Assembly (NCBI RefSeq): GCF_003347605.1
Contig: NZ_QDFZ01000003.1
Coordinates: forward strand, 1 to 64,000
Direction: 5' to 3'
Length of the DNA stretch: 64,000 nt
From: Chryseobacterium sp. KLBC 52
Lineage (GTDB): Bacteria > Bacteroidota > Bacteroidia > Flavobacteriales > Weeksellaceae
In this document: in pieces, positions 28,195 through 36,717 of the stretch
Numbering within the stretch: the first letter of the stretch is position 1
Layout: every line of letters starts with the position of its first letter
Program-made: the position numbers and the translations under genes
The notes under the pieces: generated by a model
What the model saw: only the letters and a program-made list of their open reading frames with translations
Told to the model about the DNA's origin: nothing
Databases searched by the model: none

Positions 28195-29877
28195 TTGAAG
28201 TTTTATTTTATTCTATTTTGTCTGATTATTCTATCGTGCTCTAAGAATAAACCTCCGGTTGTTAAACATAATTTAACCAATCCTTTCTATGATAAAGCCT
28301 TTGAATATAGAGAAAATAAACAGCCTGACAGCGCATATTTCTATTTCGACAAAGCTCGTGATTTATTCCTGCAAAGACAGGATAGTTTAGGTGCCGGAAA
28401 GTGTCTAAACAATATGGCAATTATTCAAGAACAATTCGGTGATAACTATGGGAGCCGGGAGACTTCATTAGAAGCAACTAAATATTTAAATGAAGGTAAT
28501 ACAGCCAATTATGAATATGTAAAGTCAAACTATAATAATCTCGGAATAACCAGTTATAATCTAAAGGAGAGTGACAATGCGATACGATTTTACAACCTTG
28601 CCATAAAATTCTCACCAAGCCCTGAGGAAAAAAAAACATTCATTAATAATAAAGGAAATGCATACCGTCAAAAGAAAGACTATAAAAATGCATTACAAAT
28701 GTATGCTTCAATTTTACAAGATTCTCCAAAAAGTAAAAAACTATTGGCAATGGTTATTACGAATCAAGCCAGGACGAAATGGCTTCAGAATCCGTCATAT
28801 GATCCAATCCGAGAATTTAATAAGGGATTAGATATTAGAATTGAAGAACATGATATTTACGGACAGGTGTCCAGCCATTCTCATTTAGCAGATACCTATC
28901 AGGAAAAAGATACTCAAAAGGCTTTATTTCATGCCAAAAAAATGTATGAACTTGCCAGAGAAATAAAAAACCCAAATGATGAAGTTGAAGCTTTACAAAA
29001 AATAATCCTTTTAGAGTCACCAGAAAGAAGTAAATTCTTTTTTAAAATTTATCAAAAACGAAATGACAGCATTGATGTGGCAAGAAAAAAAGCTAAAAAT
29101 CAATTTGCATTAATCCGTTATGAAACAGAAAAAAATAAAGCAGAGAACCTCTCACTTCAAAAGGGAATTGCTCAGAAGGAATATCAAATCACCAAGAAAA
29201 ATATTTTAATTATAAGCATAAGTTTGGGAACGCTTGCTCTTATAATTGGTGCTTTCTTTTGGTATAAAAAACGTAAGCAGACCCTGCTTCTAGAATCCGA
29301 CAACAAGTTAAAAGAACAGCAGCTAAAAGTTTCCAAGAAAATTCACGATGTGGTCGCCAACGGTATTTATCAGGTAATGACCAAGATCGAAAACCAGGAA
29401 GATTTTGATAAAGAAAAAGTATTGGATGAACTGGAATTTGTCTACGAAAAGTCCAGGGACATTTCCTATGAGAAGACCGCTTCTGAAAACAAGCCGGAAT
29501 TCAGTAAAAGAGTATCTACCCTTATTGCTTCGTTTAATAATGAAAATGTGAAAACTTATCTTGCCGGAAATGATGAAAATGTATGGAAGTCCTTGAATGA
29601 ATTTACCCGGGAAGAAATCTATCAGGTCATGCGGGAACTTCTTATCAACATGAAAAAACACAGCCATGCCACCCTCGTTGCCTTTAAATTTGAAAGAAAA
29701 AACAATAGTATACAAATTCAGTATACAGACAATGGAATCGGTATCCCCGGAGGAATTATCTATAAAAATGGTTTAACAAATACGGATTCCCGTATTGAAA
29801 CTATTCATGGAGAAATTATTTTTGACACTGAAACCGAAAAAGGGTTGAAAATTTATATTTCATTTCCTGCTTCTTAA
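28195..29877 (+). CDS. TPR-containing sensor histidine kinase with lipoprotein signal
   Basis: This 560-residue protein uses a TTG start at 28195. No upstream ATG exists and the N-terminus is a clear lipoprotein signal (FYFILFCLIILSC, lipid Cys at about residue 15). Tetratricopeptide repeats fill about 30-290 and face the periplasm (DKAFEYRENKQPDSAYFYFDKA, NNKGNAYRQKKDYKNALQMYA). A TM helix lies at about 335-355. The dimerisation/phosphoacceptor region has His384 (KKIHDVVANGIYQ). A HATPase domain follows, with ELLINMKKHSHATL and DNGIGIPGG. It resembles NarX/LytS-like kinases of the HisKA_3-type class. It is followed by its response regulator after 12 bases. Confidence 0.85.
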   Translation: MKFYFILFCLIILSCSKNKPPVVKHNLTNPFYDKAFEYRENKQPDSAYFYFDKARDLFLQRQDSLGAGKCLNNMAIIQEQFGDNYGSRETSLEATKYLNEGNTANYEYVKSNYNNLGITSYNLKESDNAIRFYNLAIKFSPSPEEKKTFINNKGNAYRQKKDYKNALQMYASILQDSPKSKKLLAMVITNQARTKWLQNPSYDPIREFNKGLDIRIEEHDIYGQVSSHSHLADTYQEKDTQKALFHAKKMYELAREIKNPNDEVEALQKIILLESPERSKFFFKIYQKRNDSIDVARKKAKNQFALIRYETEKNKAENLSLQKGIAQKEYQITKKNILIISISLGTLALIIGAFFWYKKRKQTLLLESDNKLKEQQLKVSKKIHDVVANGIYQVMTKIENQEDFDKEKVLDELEFVYEKSRDISYEKTASENKPEFSKRVSTLIASFNNENVKTYLAGNDENVWKSLNEFTREEIYQVMRELLINMKKHSHATLVAFKFERKNNSIQIQYTDNGIGIPGGIIYKNGLTNTDSRIETIHGEIIFDTETEKGLKIYISFPAS

Positions 29878-29889
29878 AAAAGAAAAAGA

Positions 29890-30555
29890 ATGTTCAAAAA
29901 AATTTTAATCGCTGAAGATCACGAAAGCAGCAGTATTTCTGTACAGAAAACATTAGAAGACCTTACTATTTCCAACACAGATTATGTTTATTATTGTGAT
30001 GATGCATTAGCTAAAATTCAAAAATCCATTCGTGAAAATGATCTTTATGATTTGTTAATTACAGATCTTTCTTTTGAAGAAGACCATAATATACAAAATA
30101 TTAAAGATGGAAAAGAGCTGATAAAAACCATCAGAGAACTTCATCCTTCACTGAAAATTATTGTTTTTTCCGCTGAGCATAAATCTGGGATTATAGACAG
30201 CCTTTTTAACGAATATGGAATTAATGGTTTTGTTCGTAAGGCAAGAAATGATTCAAAAGAGTTGAAAAAAGCAATTGCTTCCACGTATGTGAATGAAAAT
30301 TATCTTTCTCTTGATCTTAAACAGGAAGTAAAGAAACTCAACAATTATGAATTCTCTACGTATGATATTACTTTAGTCTCTCTTTTGTCTCAGGGCGTTT
30401 TACAGAAAAATATCCCTGTTTATCTTCAGAATAACGATATTAAACCCAATAGCTTAAGCAGTGTAGAGAAAAAACTGAACAGCATGAAAGAAGATCTGCA
30501 GATAACAAGCAATGAACAGCTTGTGGCTTTCTGCAAAGATTTGGGAATTATTTAA
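29890..30555 (+). CDS. Response regulator with LuxR-like output domain
   Basis: This 221-residue cytoplasmic protein is the likely partner of the TPR kinase 12 bases upstream. The receiver domain (1-125) keeps the acidic pair E9-D10, the phosphoacceptor D59 (LLITDLSF), S94 and K117 (FVRKARND). The C-terminal helices (about 155-221: DITLVSLLSQGVLQKNIPVYLQ ... SSVEKKLNSMKEDLQ) look like the LuxR/FixJ-type four-helix DNA-binding domain, though divergent. Promoter targets are unknown. An ATTACGG-type palindrome lies four bases past its stop and another lies upstream of the cassette. Confidence 0.85.
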   Translation: MFKKILIAEDHESSSISVQKTLEDLTISNTDYVYYCDDALAKIQKSIRENDLYDLLITDLSFEEDHNIQNIKDGKELIKTIRELHPSLKIIVFSAEHKSGIIDSLFNEYGINGFVRKARNDSKELKKAIASTYVNENYLSLDLKQEVKKLNNYEFSTYDITLVSLLSQGVLQKNIPVYLQNNDIKPNSLSSVEKKLNSMKEDLQITSNEQLVAFCKDLGII

Positions 30556-30558
30556 CCC

Positions 30559-30576
30559 ATTACGGTTTTCCGTAAG
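30559..30576. promoter_or_regulatory. Palindrome ATTACGG-N4-CCGTAAG, copy 2
   Basis: ATTACGGTTTTCCGTAAG has the same arms as the element at 27648-27665, with one end base and one centre base changed. It lies just after the response regulator stop and is followed by a CTTAC...GTAAG hairpin near 30596-30612. It may be an operator copy or the end of a small repeat element. Confidence 0.5.
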
Positions 30577-30660
30577 GTTAGTTTTCATAATTGCCTTACT
30601 TTTGAAGTAAGAAATGATGAAAAAAACTAATAACACCCAATATAATTTTATACAGTTCGA

Positions 30661-30690
30661 AAAAAGGTATCTCGTTTGGGATACCTTTTT
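30661..30690. terminator. Bidirectional terminator
   Basis: AAAAGGTATC (30662-30671) pairs with GATACCTTTT (30680-30689). The A-rich arm start and T-rich arm end allow use in both directions, for the response regulator (plus) and the ElaA-like gene (minus). Confidence 0.8.
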
Positions 30691-31138
30691 ACTTTCTGAT
30701 CATTTCCGTGTGCGGAATATCATCTTCCAGATATTTTTTCCCCGTATCTGCAAATCCGAATCCACCGTAAAATCTTAAAAGATAATCCTGAGCCGATATT
30801 TTGATTTCAGAAGTATGAAAACGGTTTTCTATAGTTTCCACAGCATATTGTATCAGCTGTTTTCCCAGGCTTTTTCCTCTAGCCTGCTCTGTTGTCAGAA
30901 CTCTCCCAAATGAAGTTTCATCATACTTGATGCCCTTGTCAAATACACGGCAATAAGCCAGCACCTGCCCATCTTCTTCCGCCCAGATATGAATTCCTTT
31001 CTGATCATAATTATCCAGATCAGGATAAGGACAGTTCTGTTCAATTACGAAAACATCAATACGGGCTTTCAGTACGGCGTATAACTCCGGAACAGTAAAC
31101 TCATCAAATGTTTTGATTTTCCAGACAATATTACTCAT
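30689..31138 (-). CDS. ElaA-like GNAT acetyltransferase
   Basis: This 149-residue protein of the GNAT family (ElaA branch) transfers an acetyl group from acetyl-CoA to an amine. The family start MSNIVWKIKTFDEFTVPELYAVLKAR, the block DVFVIEQNCPYPDLD and the acetyl-CoA loop TEQARGKSLGKQLI (residues about 82-96, R/Q-x-x-G-x-G/A-like) are visible. The substrate is unknown. It overlaps the 3' end of engB by 8 bases on the same strand, so it is translationally coupled to it. Confidence 0.88.
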   Translation of the reverse strand: MSNIVWKIKTFDEFTVPELYAVLKARIDVFVIEQNCPYPDLDNYDQKGIHIWAEEDGQVLAYCRVFDKGIKYDETSFGRVLTTEQARGKSLGKQLIQYAVETIENRFHTSEIKISAQDYLLRFYGGFGFADTGKKYLEDDIPHTEMIRK

Positions 31139-31754
31139 CGAAACTTATATTATTATGGGTTAAAAAATCATTGGTCTTCTGTATAAAATTAAGAATATTA
31201 TCTCCTCCTTCCTTCTTTTCCGCTGAGGTAATATATAATTCAGGAAGATCTTCCCATGTTTTATGAAGTTCCGCCTTATAGTCTTCAACGTTTTTAACTA
31301 CTGCGTTTGGCTTTAATTTGTCTGCCTTGGTAAAGACAATGGAAAACGGAATTCCACTTTCCCCACACCATTGGATGAATTCCAGATCAATCTTTTGCGG
31401 AGTATGCCTTACATCTACCAATACAAAAAGGTTAACCAGATTCCTTCTGTTCAGAATATAATTGGTGATCAGCTTTTCAAAATCCTTTCGCTGAACTTTG
31501 GAAACTTTTGCATAACCATATCCGGGTAAATCGGTAAGGTACCAGTTTTCATTCACCAAAAAATGATTGATCAGCTGGGTTTTTCCCGGGGTTTGTGATG
31601 TCTTGGCAAGATCTTTATGATTCATCATGGCATTGATCAGTGATGATTTACCTACGTTCGATCTTCCGATAAAAGCATATTCCGGAATATTGGGTTCAGG
31701 ACATTCCTGCCATTTTCCGCTACTCTTTACAAACTCTGCTGTCTTGATAATCAT
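31131..31754 (-). CDS. engB: Ribosome biogenesis GTPase EngB (YihA/YsxC)
   Basis: This 207-residue GTPase is needed for large ribosomal subunit assembly. The ORF opens at 31784, but the family N-terminus MIIKTAEFVKSSGKWQECPEP starts at 31754. G1 is GRSNVGKSSL, G3 is DLPGYGYAKV, G4 is TKAD, and G5 is near SAEKKEGG. Domain order and length match the family. It overlaps the ElaA gene. Upstream lies the hydrolase gene with a terminator hairpin in between, so it likely has its own promoter. Confidence 0.96.
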   Translation of the reverse strand: MIIKTAEFVKSSGKWQECPEPNIPEYAFIGRSNVGKSSLINAMMNHKDLAKTSQTPGKTQLINHFLVNENWYLTDLPGYGYAKVSKVQRKDFEKLITNYILNRRNLVNLFVLVDVRHTPQKIDLEFIQWCGESGIPFSIVFTKADKLKPNAVVKNVEDYKAELHKTWEDLPELYITSAEKKEGGDNILNFIQKTNDFLTHNNISFDE

Positions 31755-31769
31755 TTTTGAATGTATTTT

Positions 31770-31804
31770 AGAAAAATAAACCATTAAGAAAAGCTCTTAA
31801 TGGT
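31770..31804 (-). terminator. Terminator after the hydrolase gene
   Basis: CCATTAAGA (31781-31789) pairs with TCTTAATGG (31795-31803). On the minus strand a TTTATTTTT run follows. It lies just past the hydrolase stop and before engB. Confidence 0.75.
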
Positions 31805-31816
31805 CATTTATATGTT

Positions 31817-32578
31817 TTAAACTTTATCTTTTATCCAGTTATACAGGATTTCATTGAATTCATCTGGTTTTTCCATCATGGCTGCATGGCCGCATTTATC
31901 AATCCAGAATAAGTCCGAATTAGGAATAAACTTGTGCATATCTTCTGCCACTTCAGGAGGAGTAACATTATCCTGTTTACCCCAGATCAGGCAGGTAGGT
32001 GTCACAATCTTCGGAAGATCATTCAACATATTGTGTTTGATGGCACTTCTTGCCAGCATCACTGTTTTTATTCCTTTCATTCTGTCATTAACAACTGCAA
32101 AAACTTCATCTACAAGATCTTCTGTTGCCACCTTTGGATCATAGAAAACCTCTTCCGTTTTCTTTCTGATATAAGAACGGTCATTTTTTCTTGGGAAGCT
32201 GTCTCCGAAAGTTCTTTCATAAAGACCGGAACTTCCTGTAAGAACAAGATTCTTTACCAGATCAGGTCTTGCTAAAGTCAATATAAGTCCTACATGACCT
32301 CCCATTGAGTTTCCTACAATGGTTACCGGACCGGAAATATGACTTTCTATAAACTTGATAATATATTTTGCAATCGTGGTAAGATTCGTATTGAGTACCG
32401 GCAGATCATAGATCGGCAACTGAGGAACATATACTTTGAAGCCTCTATCCGAAAAAAAATCTACCATTTTATCGAAATTACTCAAACCACCCATTAACCC
32501 GTGCAACAGCACTAATGGATGTCCTTCTCCCGCTTCTACATAGGAATATTTCTTTTCTTTTTTTGTACTAAATATCAT
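31817..32578 (-). CDS. Alpha/beta hydrolase
   Basis: This 253-residue alpha/beta-hydrolase-fold protein has its start at the ATG at 32578 (MIFSTKKEKKYSYVEAGEGHPLVLLHG), which fits the family better than the ORF start at 32623. The oxyanion-hole region is HGLMGGLSNFDKM. The nucleophile elbow is GNSMGGHVGL with the catalytic Ser. The acid is likely in WGKQDNVTPPEVAEDM and the catalytic His is in DKCGHAAMMEKPDEF. No signal peptide is seen. Similar proteins are esterases, C-C hydrolases or haloperoxidase-like; the substrate is unknown. A CAAAAATA box (minus -7) lies at 32601-32608, just upstream. Confidence 0.85.
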   Translation of the reverse strand: MIFSTKKEKKYSYVEAGEGHPLVLLHGLMGGLSNFDKMVDFFSDRGFKVYVPQLPIYDLPVLNTNLTTIAKYIIKFIESHISGPVTIVGNSMGGHVGLILTLARPDLVKNLVLTGSSGLYERTFGDSFPRKNDRSYIRKKTEEVFYDPKVATEDLVDEVFAVVNDRMKGIKTVMLARSAIKHNMLNDLPKIVTPTCLIWGKQDNVTPPEVAEDMHKFIPNSDLFWIDKCGHAAMMEKPDEFNEILYNWIKDKV

Positions 32579-32600
32579 AAAACGCCTTAATAAAGCCCTG

Positions 32601-32608
32601 CAAAAATA
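32601..32608 (-). promoter_or_regulatory. -7 box of the hydrolase gene
   Basis: CAAAAATA on the plus strand reads TATTTTTG on the minus strand, an exact TAnnTTTG match, 23 bases upstream of the ATG at 32578. Confidence 0.55.
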
Positions 32609-32802
32609 CAAATTAAACCTCAAAAAAATTTTGATTATCCTAATTTAAGATAAAAATAATATAATATTCTGCTTTTTAACTTTTTTTTTCAAAACGGCTT
32701 TACTATGGCTTAAATAGCACTTTCAACAAGTCTCTTCATATCAGCATTTTACATTATTGAAATTCAATCTTTAATAAAACTTATTAACATTGAGTCAAAA
32801 AG

Positions 32803-32844
32803 TGGGAAAAAGTGGGAAATTTTGGAAATTATTATATAAATTTG
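32803..32844 (+). promoter_or_regulatory. MraZ-type operator and mraZ promoter
   Basis: Three direct repeats lie 10 bases apart: TGGG at 32803-32806, TGGG at 32813-32816, and TGGA at 32823-32826. This is the spacing of the MraZ operator known from E. coli and Mycoplasma (TGGGN repeats with 5-base spacers, one helical turn apart). A TAAATTTG -7 box (32837-32844) follows and ends six bases before the mraZ ATG at 32851. MraZ therefore probably controls its own gene and the downstream cluster. Confidence 0.8.
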
Positions 32845-32850
32845 TCCCAA

Positions 32851-33309
32851 ATGAAAAATTTCATTGGGACATATGAGTGTAAAATTGACGACAAAGGCCG
32901 CTTAAAAGTTCCTTCATCTTTAATCAAACAGATGGAAAACTTCGACGATAAGGCGTTTGTAGTCAAAAGATCTGTGTTCCAACCTTGTCTGGAAGTTTAT
33001 CCTATGAATGCATGGGACAAACTGATGGGTAAAATTAATAAACTGAACAGGTTCATAAAAAAGAATGCTGATTTCATACGAATGTTTACGGCAGGAGTAA
33101 AAACAGTAGAGCTGGATAATGCAGGAAGACTGCAGATCTCTAAAGACCTTACGGTTTTCGCAAATCTTCAGAAAGATATTGTGATCACCAGTGCAGGAGA
33201 ACTCTTTGAGATTTGGGATAAAGATGCCTATGAAAAGGTAATTGCCACCAACGAAGCTGATTTTGCAAGCCTGGCCGAAGATGTGATGGGCTCTTTCGAT
33301 GAAGAATAA
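32851..33309 (+). CDS. mraZ: Division/cell wall cluster regulator MraZ
   Basis: This 152-residue protein is the first gene of the dcw cluster. It starts at the ATG at 32851 (MKNFIGTYECKIDDKGRLKVPSS); a GTG at 32812 lies inside the operator and is rejected. Two AbrB-like swapped-hairpin repeats, each with a DxxGR motif, are visible (DDKGRLKVP near residue 13 and DNAGRLQIS near residue 90). MraZ forms ring-shaped oligomers and represses the cluster by binding TGGG repeats, which are present just upstream. The next gene, rsmH, starts 50 bases downstream. Confidence 0.96.
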   Translation: MKNFIGTYECKIDDKGRLKVPSSLIKQMENFDDKAFVVKRSVFQPCLEVYPMNAWDKLMGKINKLNRFIKKNADFIRMFTAGVKTVELDNAGRLQISKDLTVFANLQKDIVITSAGELFEIWDKDAYEKVIATNEADFASLAEDVMGSFDEE

Positions 33310-33359
33310 CTGTAGAGGTTATTAATTGATTATATAGTAAATAAAAAACACAATTAAGC

Positions 33360-34253
33360 ATGTATCATAACCCCGTTTTGTTGAAGCAGAGTGTTGATGA
33401 TTTGGTGACGAATCCTGACGGAATATATGTGGACTGCACCTTTGGAGGCGGAGGCCATTCAAGAGAAATCTTGAGCAGACTTTCCGACAAAGGGAGATTG
33501 TTCAGTTTTGATCAGGACCTGGATGCACTTAAAAATACAATTGATGATCCCAGGTTTACATTAGTTAATCAGAATTTCAGATTCCTGGAAAACTCATTGC
33601 TGATGTATGGCATTTCACAGGTAGATGGTGTTTTGGCAGACTTAGGCGTGTCTTCTCACCAGTTTGATGAAGCAGACAGAGGTTTCTCCACAAGAAGCAA
33701 TGCTCCTTTGGATATGAGAATGAATGTAATGCAGAATCTGGATGCCAAAAGAGTGATTAATGAATATGAAGAAAGTGAGCTTGCAGACCTTTTCTACCAC
33801 TATGGAGAATTAAGAGAAGCAAGAAAGCTGGCGAGAGAAATTGTGCACCACAGAAAAACTAAAAGTATAGATACTACGGAAGATCTGAAAAAATTGTTCA
33901 GCTATATTCCACCTCACAAAGTGAATAAGTTCTATGCTCAGCTTTTTCAGGCGATAAGAATTGAAGTAAACCAGGAACTTGAAGTATTGAAAGAAATGCT
34001 GGTTCAGGCTTACAATGTTTTAAAACCGGAAGGAAGATTAGTCGTTATTTCTTACCACTCTCTAGAAGACCGTTTGGTAAAAAGATTCCTGAAAAACGGA
34101 ATGTTCGAAGGAGAACCGGAAAGAGATATCTACGGAAATTATAAAAAGGCATTCGAATTGATCAAGAGTAAAGCCATCATTCCTGATGATCAGGAAATCG
34201 AAGAAAACTCAAGAGCAAGAAGTGCCAAGATGAGAACAGGAATAAAGGTATAA
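33360..34253 (+). CDS. rsmH: 16S rRNA (cytosine-1402-N4) methyltransferase RsmH
   Basis: This 297-residue SAM-dependent enzyme, formerly MraW, methylates N4 of C1402 in 16S rRNA. The opening MYHNPVLLKQSVDDLV, the SAM site VDCTFGGGGHSREIL, the block ADLGVSSHQFDEADRGFSTR and the late segment VVISYHSLEDRLVKRF are family signatures. The length is usual. It lies in its conserved place between mraZ and ftsL. The spacer to ftsL contains degenerate ATGATAAATCATAAG-type repeats. Confidence 0.97.
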   Translation: MYHNPVLLKQSVDDLVTNPDGIYVDCTFGGGGHSREILSRLSDKGRLFSFDQDLDALKNTIDDPRFTLVNQNFRFLENSLLMYGISQVDGVLADLGVSSHQFDEADRGFSTRSNAPLDMRMNVMQNLDAKRVINEYEESELADLFYHYGELREARKLAREIVHHRKTKSIDTTEDLKKLFSYIPPHKVNKFYAQLFQAIRIEVNQELEVLKEMLVQAYNVLKPEGRLVVISYHSLEDRLVKRFLKNGMFEGEPERDIYGNYKKAFELIKSKAIIPDDQEIEENSRARSAKMRTGIKV

Positions 34254-34318
34254 ATGATAAATCATAAGTGATAAACGATATCAATTATCTTTTATCATTA
34301 ATCAATTATAAAAAAAGC
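34254..34318. repeat. ATGATAAAT/ATCAATTATC spacer repeat
   Basis: The spacer before ftsL is built of degenerate words: ATGATAAATCATAAGTG, ATAAACGATATCAATTATC and CATTAATCAATTATAA. The same word family fills the murE-mraY (38179-38250) and ftsA-ftsZ (47944-48058) spacers. Confidence 0.55.
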
Positions 34319-34319
34319 T

Positions 34320-34685
34320 TTGGCTAAAAGAACAACAAATCGCCCCCAGAAAAGACTCACTTTTATAGACATTATAAAAGGAAACTTTCTGAATCGTGAT
34401 GAGATCAAAATACATTACAAGTACTTTCTCCTCTTATTTGTTCTGATGATGGCCATGATTTATACCAACCATCTCGTCAATAAAAAAATAAAAATTGTAA
34501 ACGCCTTAAAGGAAGAAACAGAAGAATATAAATCACGAAACGCTTACGCCCAGAGTAAGCTGATCAAAGTAAAAATGGAATCAGAGCTGGGGAAAGAGGT
34601 TGCCCGGGATTCATTGATGACCCTGGAAAACCACCCTCACAAATTGCTAATAAAACTGGACAGTACAGATGCAAAAGCAAAATGA
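34320..34685 (+). CDS. ftsL: FtsL-like division protein
   Basis: This 121-residue bitopic membrane protein has a TTG start (TTGGCTAAAAG at 34320), since no ATG lies in frame upstream. A basic cytoplasmic head, a TM helix (about 38-58, YFLLLFVLMMAMIYTNHLV) and a periplasmic helix suited to coiled-coil formation (IVNALKEETEEYKSRNAYAQSKLI) match FtsL-type proteins. FtsL links FtsQ and the FtsWI complex. Sequence conservation is low in this group, so the call rests on topology and position between rsmH and ftsI. It overlaps ftsI by 17 bases. Confidence 0.8.
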   Translation: MAKRTTNRPQKRLTFIDIIKGNFLNRDEIKIHYKYFLLLFVLMMAMIYTNHLVNKKIKIVNALKEETEEYKSRNAYAQSKLIKVKMESELGKEVARDSLMTLENHPHKLLIKLDSTDAKAK

Positions 34686-36660
34686 ATACGACAATAAACG
34701 TAAGAAAACGTTACGATGGGGCTACCTCTTTGCAGTGGTAGCTTTGTGCGTGTTTGTCATGTTCCTGGCAAGAATTGTCATCCTGCAGAATACCAATGTC
34801 CAGGAGATAAAAGACGATTACATTAATAAAAATTATCGTGAAGCCACTTTAAAAGCGGCACGAGGAAATCTTTTTGCTTCCGACGGATCTATCCTTGCCA
34901 CAACGGTGATGCGATATGACATCTATCTTGATTTCAAAACAATGAAAGATACGGTGTACTCCAACAACATCGGAGCACTCACTGATTCTCTGAGCAAAAT
35001 GTTCGGAAAATCCAGAGGAGAATTCAGACAGAAGTTTGATGAACAGAAGAAAAAGAAAAACCAGTACTATACTTTGGTAAAAGGACTGGATTTCGATCAA
35101 TACGACAGAATCCGAAAATTCCCGATCTTCAAAAGAGGGAAGAATAAAGGAGGTTTTATCGTTGACCGAAACTATAAAAGAGAATTGGCCACCTCAGAAA
35201 TCGGAGCCGGAACCATCGGAATGGATAACGGCGAGCTTAAATCCGGACTGGAAGGAGCTTTCTCAAAATATTTAACAGGAACAGACGGTAAAAGGCTGGA
35301 ACAGAGAATCAACTCTTCCCAATGGAAACCGATCGACTTCTGGAAAGTTCAGGAACCGGTAGACGGAGAAGATGTTTATACGACTTTAGATCTTAGAATT
35401 CAGGACATTGCGCACTCCGCCCTTGAGAAGCAATTGGTTAATTTCGAAGCCAAACACGGAACCGTCATTGTGATGGAAGTGGAAACCGGAAAAGTACGTG
35501 CTCTTGTTAATTTAAGAAGAACAGAAGAAGGAGAATACGAAGACTCTTACAACTACGCGCTGAAAGATAATATCGAGCCCGGATCTACTTTTAAAACCAT
35601 TTCGCTTCTGGCAGCAATGGACGATGGATTTATCGATGAAAACACAACGGTAAACGTAGGAAACGGAGTCTGGGTCTATGCAAAACAGAGAATCTCTGAC
35701 GGCCACGGAGGAGGAACATATGATATCAGTGATGTATTGGCGAAATCCAGTAACGTAGGAACTTCAAAGCTCATCACAAAGTATTATGCAGAAAAGCCTC
35801 AGATCTTCCTTGACCACCTGAAACGTTGGAAATTATTCGACAAAATGGATATCGAACTTCCGGGAATCACAAAACCGAAGATCGTAACCCCACAAAATAA
35901 AAGATGGAATGCCGCAACACTGGCTTCTATCTCTTACGGATACTCTTCCAACATCAACTTGTTGCAATTGACAACCTTCTATAATGGAGTTGCTAATGGA
36001 GGAAAAATGCTTAAGCCTTTATTCATTGATAAAATCATGAAAGACGGGAAAGTGATGTACAACGCAAAACCTGAAGTAATGGTGAATAAAATGGCATCTG
36101 AAAAAGCCATTAAAATGATGACCAGCGCTTTAACTAAAGCGGTAGAAAAAGGAACAGGACGAAGCATCTTTACTCCCAACCTGAAAATGGCAGGAAAAAC
36201 AGGTACCGCAAGATTTGAATACTGGCTGCCCGGCCCAATGAAATATCGTGCATCGTTTGCAGGATTCTATCCGGCTGATGCTCCAAAATATACATGCTAT
36301 GTGATGATTAGTGAACCCAATACCGCAAAAGGATTTTATGGAGGTTCCGTTTCAGCACCGGTGTTTAAAGAAATTGCAGGAAAAACATTCCTGAAAACAC
36401 CGCAGAATATTGAAAAAGAAATGCTGGTAGACAAAAAGGTAAACCTGAGCAAAATGGTTGAACCTAATGTTAAAGTAGCAGTCAATGATAAACAAATGCC
36501 TAATGTAGTGGGGCTAATCGGGAAAAATGTAATCCCGCAGCTGGAAAACTTAGGCTATCGTGTCGATTATAAAGGAGTAGGAAGAATTAAAGAACAATTC
36601 CCTCTGGAAGGCACAACGATTAGTAAAAACCAGAGAATTTATTTGTCTCTGCAAAATTAA
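34669..36660 (+). CDS. ftsI: Penicillin-binding protein, FtsI/PBP3 (septal transpeptidase)
   Basis: This 663-residue class B penicillin-binding protein has a basic N-terminus, a TM helix (about 17-37), a dimerisation domain, a transpeptidase domain, and a C-terminal PASTA-like domain (about 605-663: KQMPNVVGLIGKNVIPQLE). The active-site serine is S306 in PGSTFKT (SxxK); SxN is SSN in AKSSNVGTSK; KTG is in AGKTGTARFE. It cross-links peptidoglycan at the septum with FtsW. The PASTA end is typical of Bacteroidota FtsI. Its start overlaps ftsL, implying coupled translation. Confidence 0.95.
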   Translation: MQKQNEYDNKRKKTLRWGYLFAVVALCVFVMFLARIVILQNTNVQEIKDDYINKNYREATLKAARGNLFASDGSILATTVMRYDIYLDFKTMKDTVYSNNIGALTDSLSKMFGKSRGEFRQKFDEQKKKKNQYYTLVKGLDFDQYDRIRKFPIFKRGKNKGGFIVDRNYKRELATSEIGAGTIGMDNGELKSGLEGAFSKYLTGTDGKRLEQRINSSQWKPIDFWKVQEPVDGEDVYTTLDLRIQDIAHSALEKQLVNFEAKHGTVIVMEVETGKVRALVNLRRTEEGEYEDSYNYALKDNIEPGSTFKTISLLAAMDDGFIDENTTVNVGNGVWVYAKQRISDGHGGGTYDISDVLAKSSNVGTSKLITKYYAEKPQIFLDHLKRWKLFDKMDIELPGITKPKIVTPQNKRWNAATLASISYGYSSNINLLQLTTFYNGVANGGKMLKPLFIDKIMKDGKVMYNAKPEVMVNKMASEKAIKMMTSALTKAVEKGTGRSIFTPNLKMAGKTGTARFEYWLPGPMKYRASFAGFYPADAPKYTCYVMISEPNTAKGFYGGSVSAPVFKEIAGKTFLKTPQNIEKEMLVDKKVNLSKMVEPNVKVAVNDKQMPNVVGLIGKNVIPQLENLGYRVDYKGVGRIKEQFPLEGTTISKNQRIYLSLQN

Positions 36661-36717
36661 AACAAGGTTTCGGAAGGAACATTTAAACCAAAATAAGGCA
36701 AAGCCTTATTGATAAAG

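Noticed and set aside
32812-32850. GTG start for mraZ at 32812
   Set aside because: It lies within the MraZ operator repeats and the promoter; the family start is the ATG at 32851.
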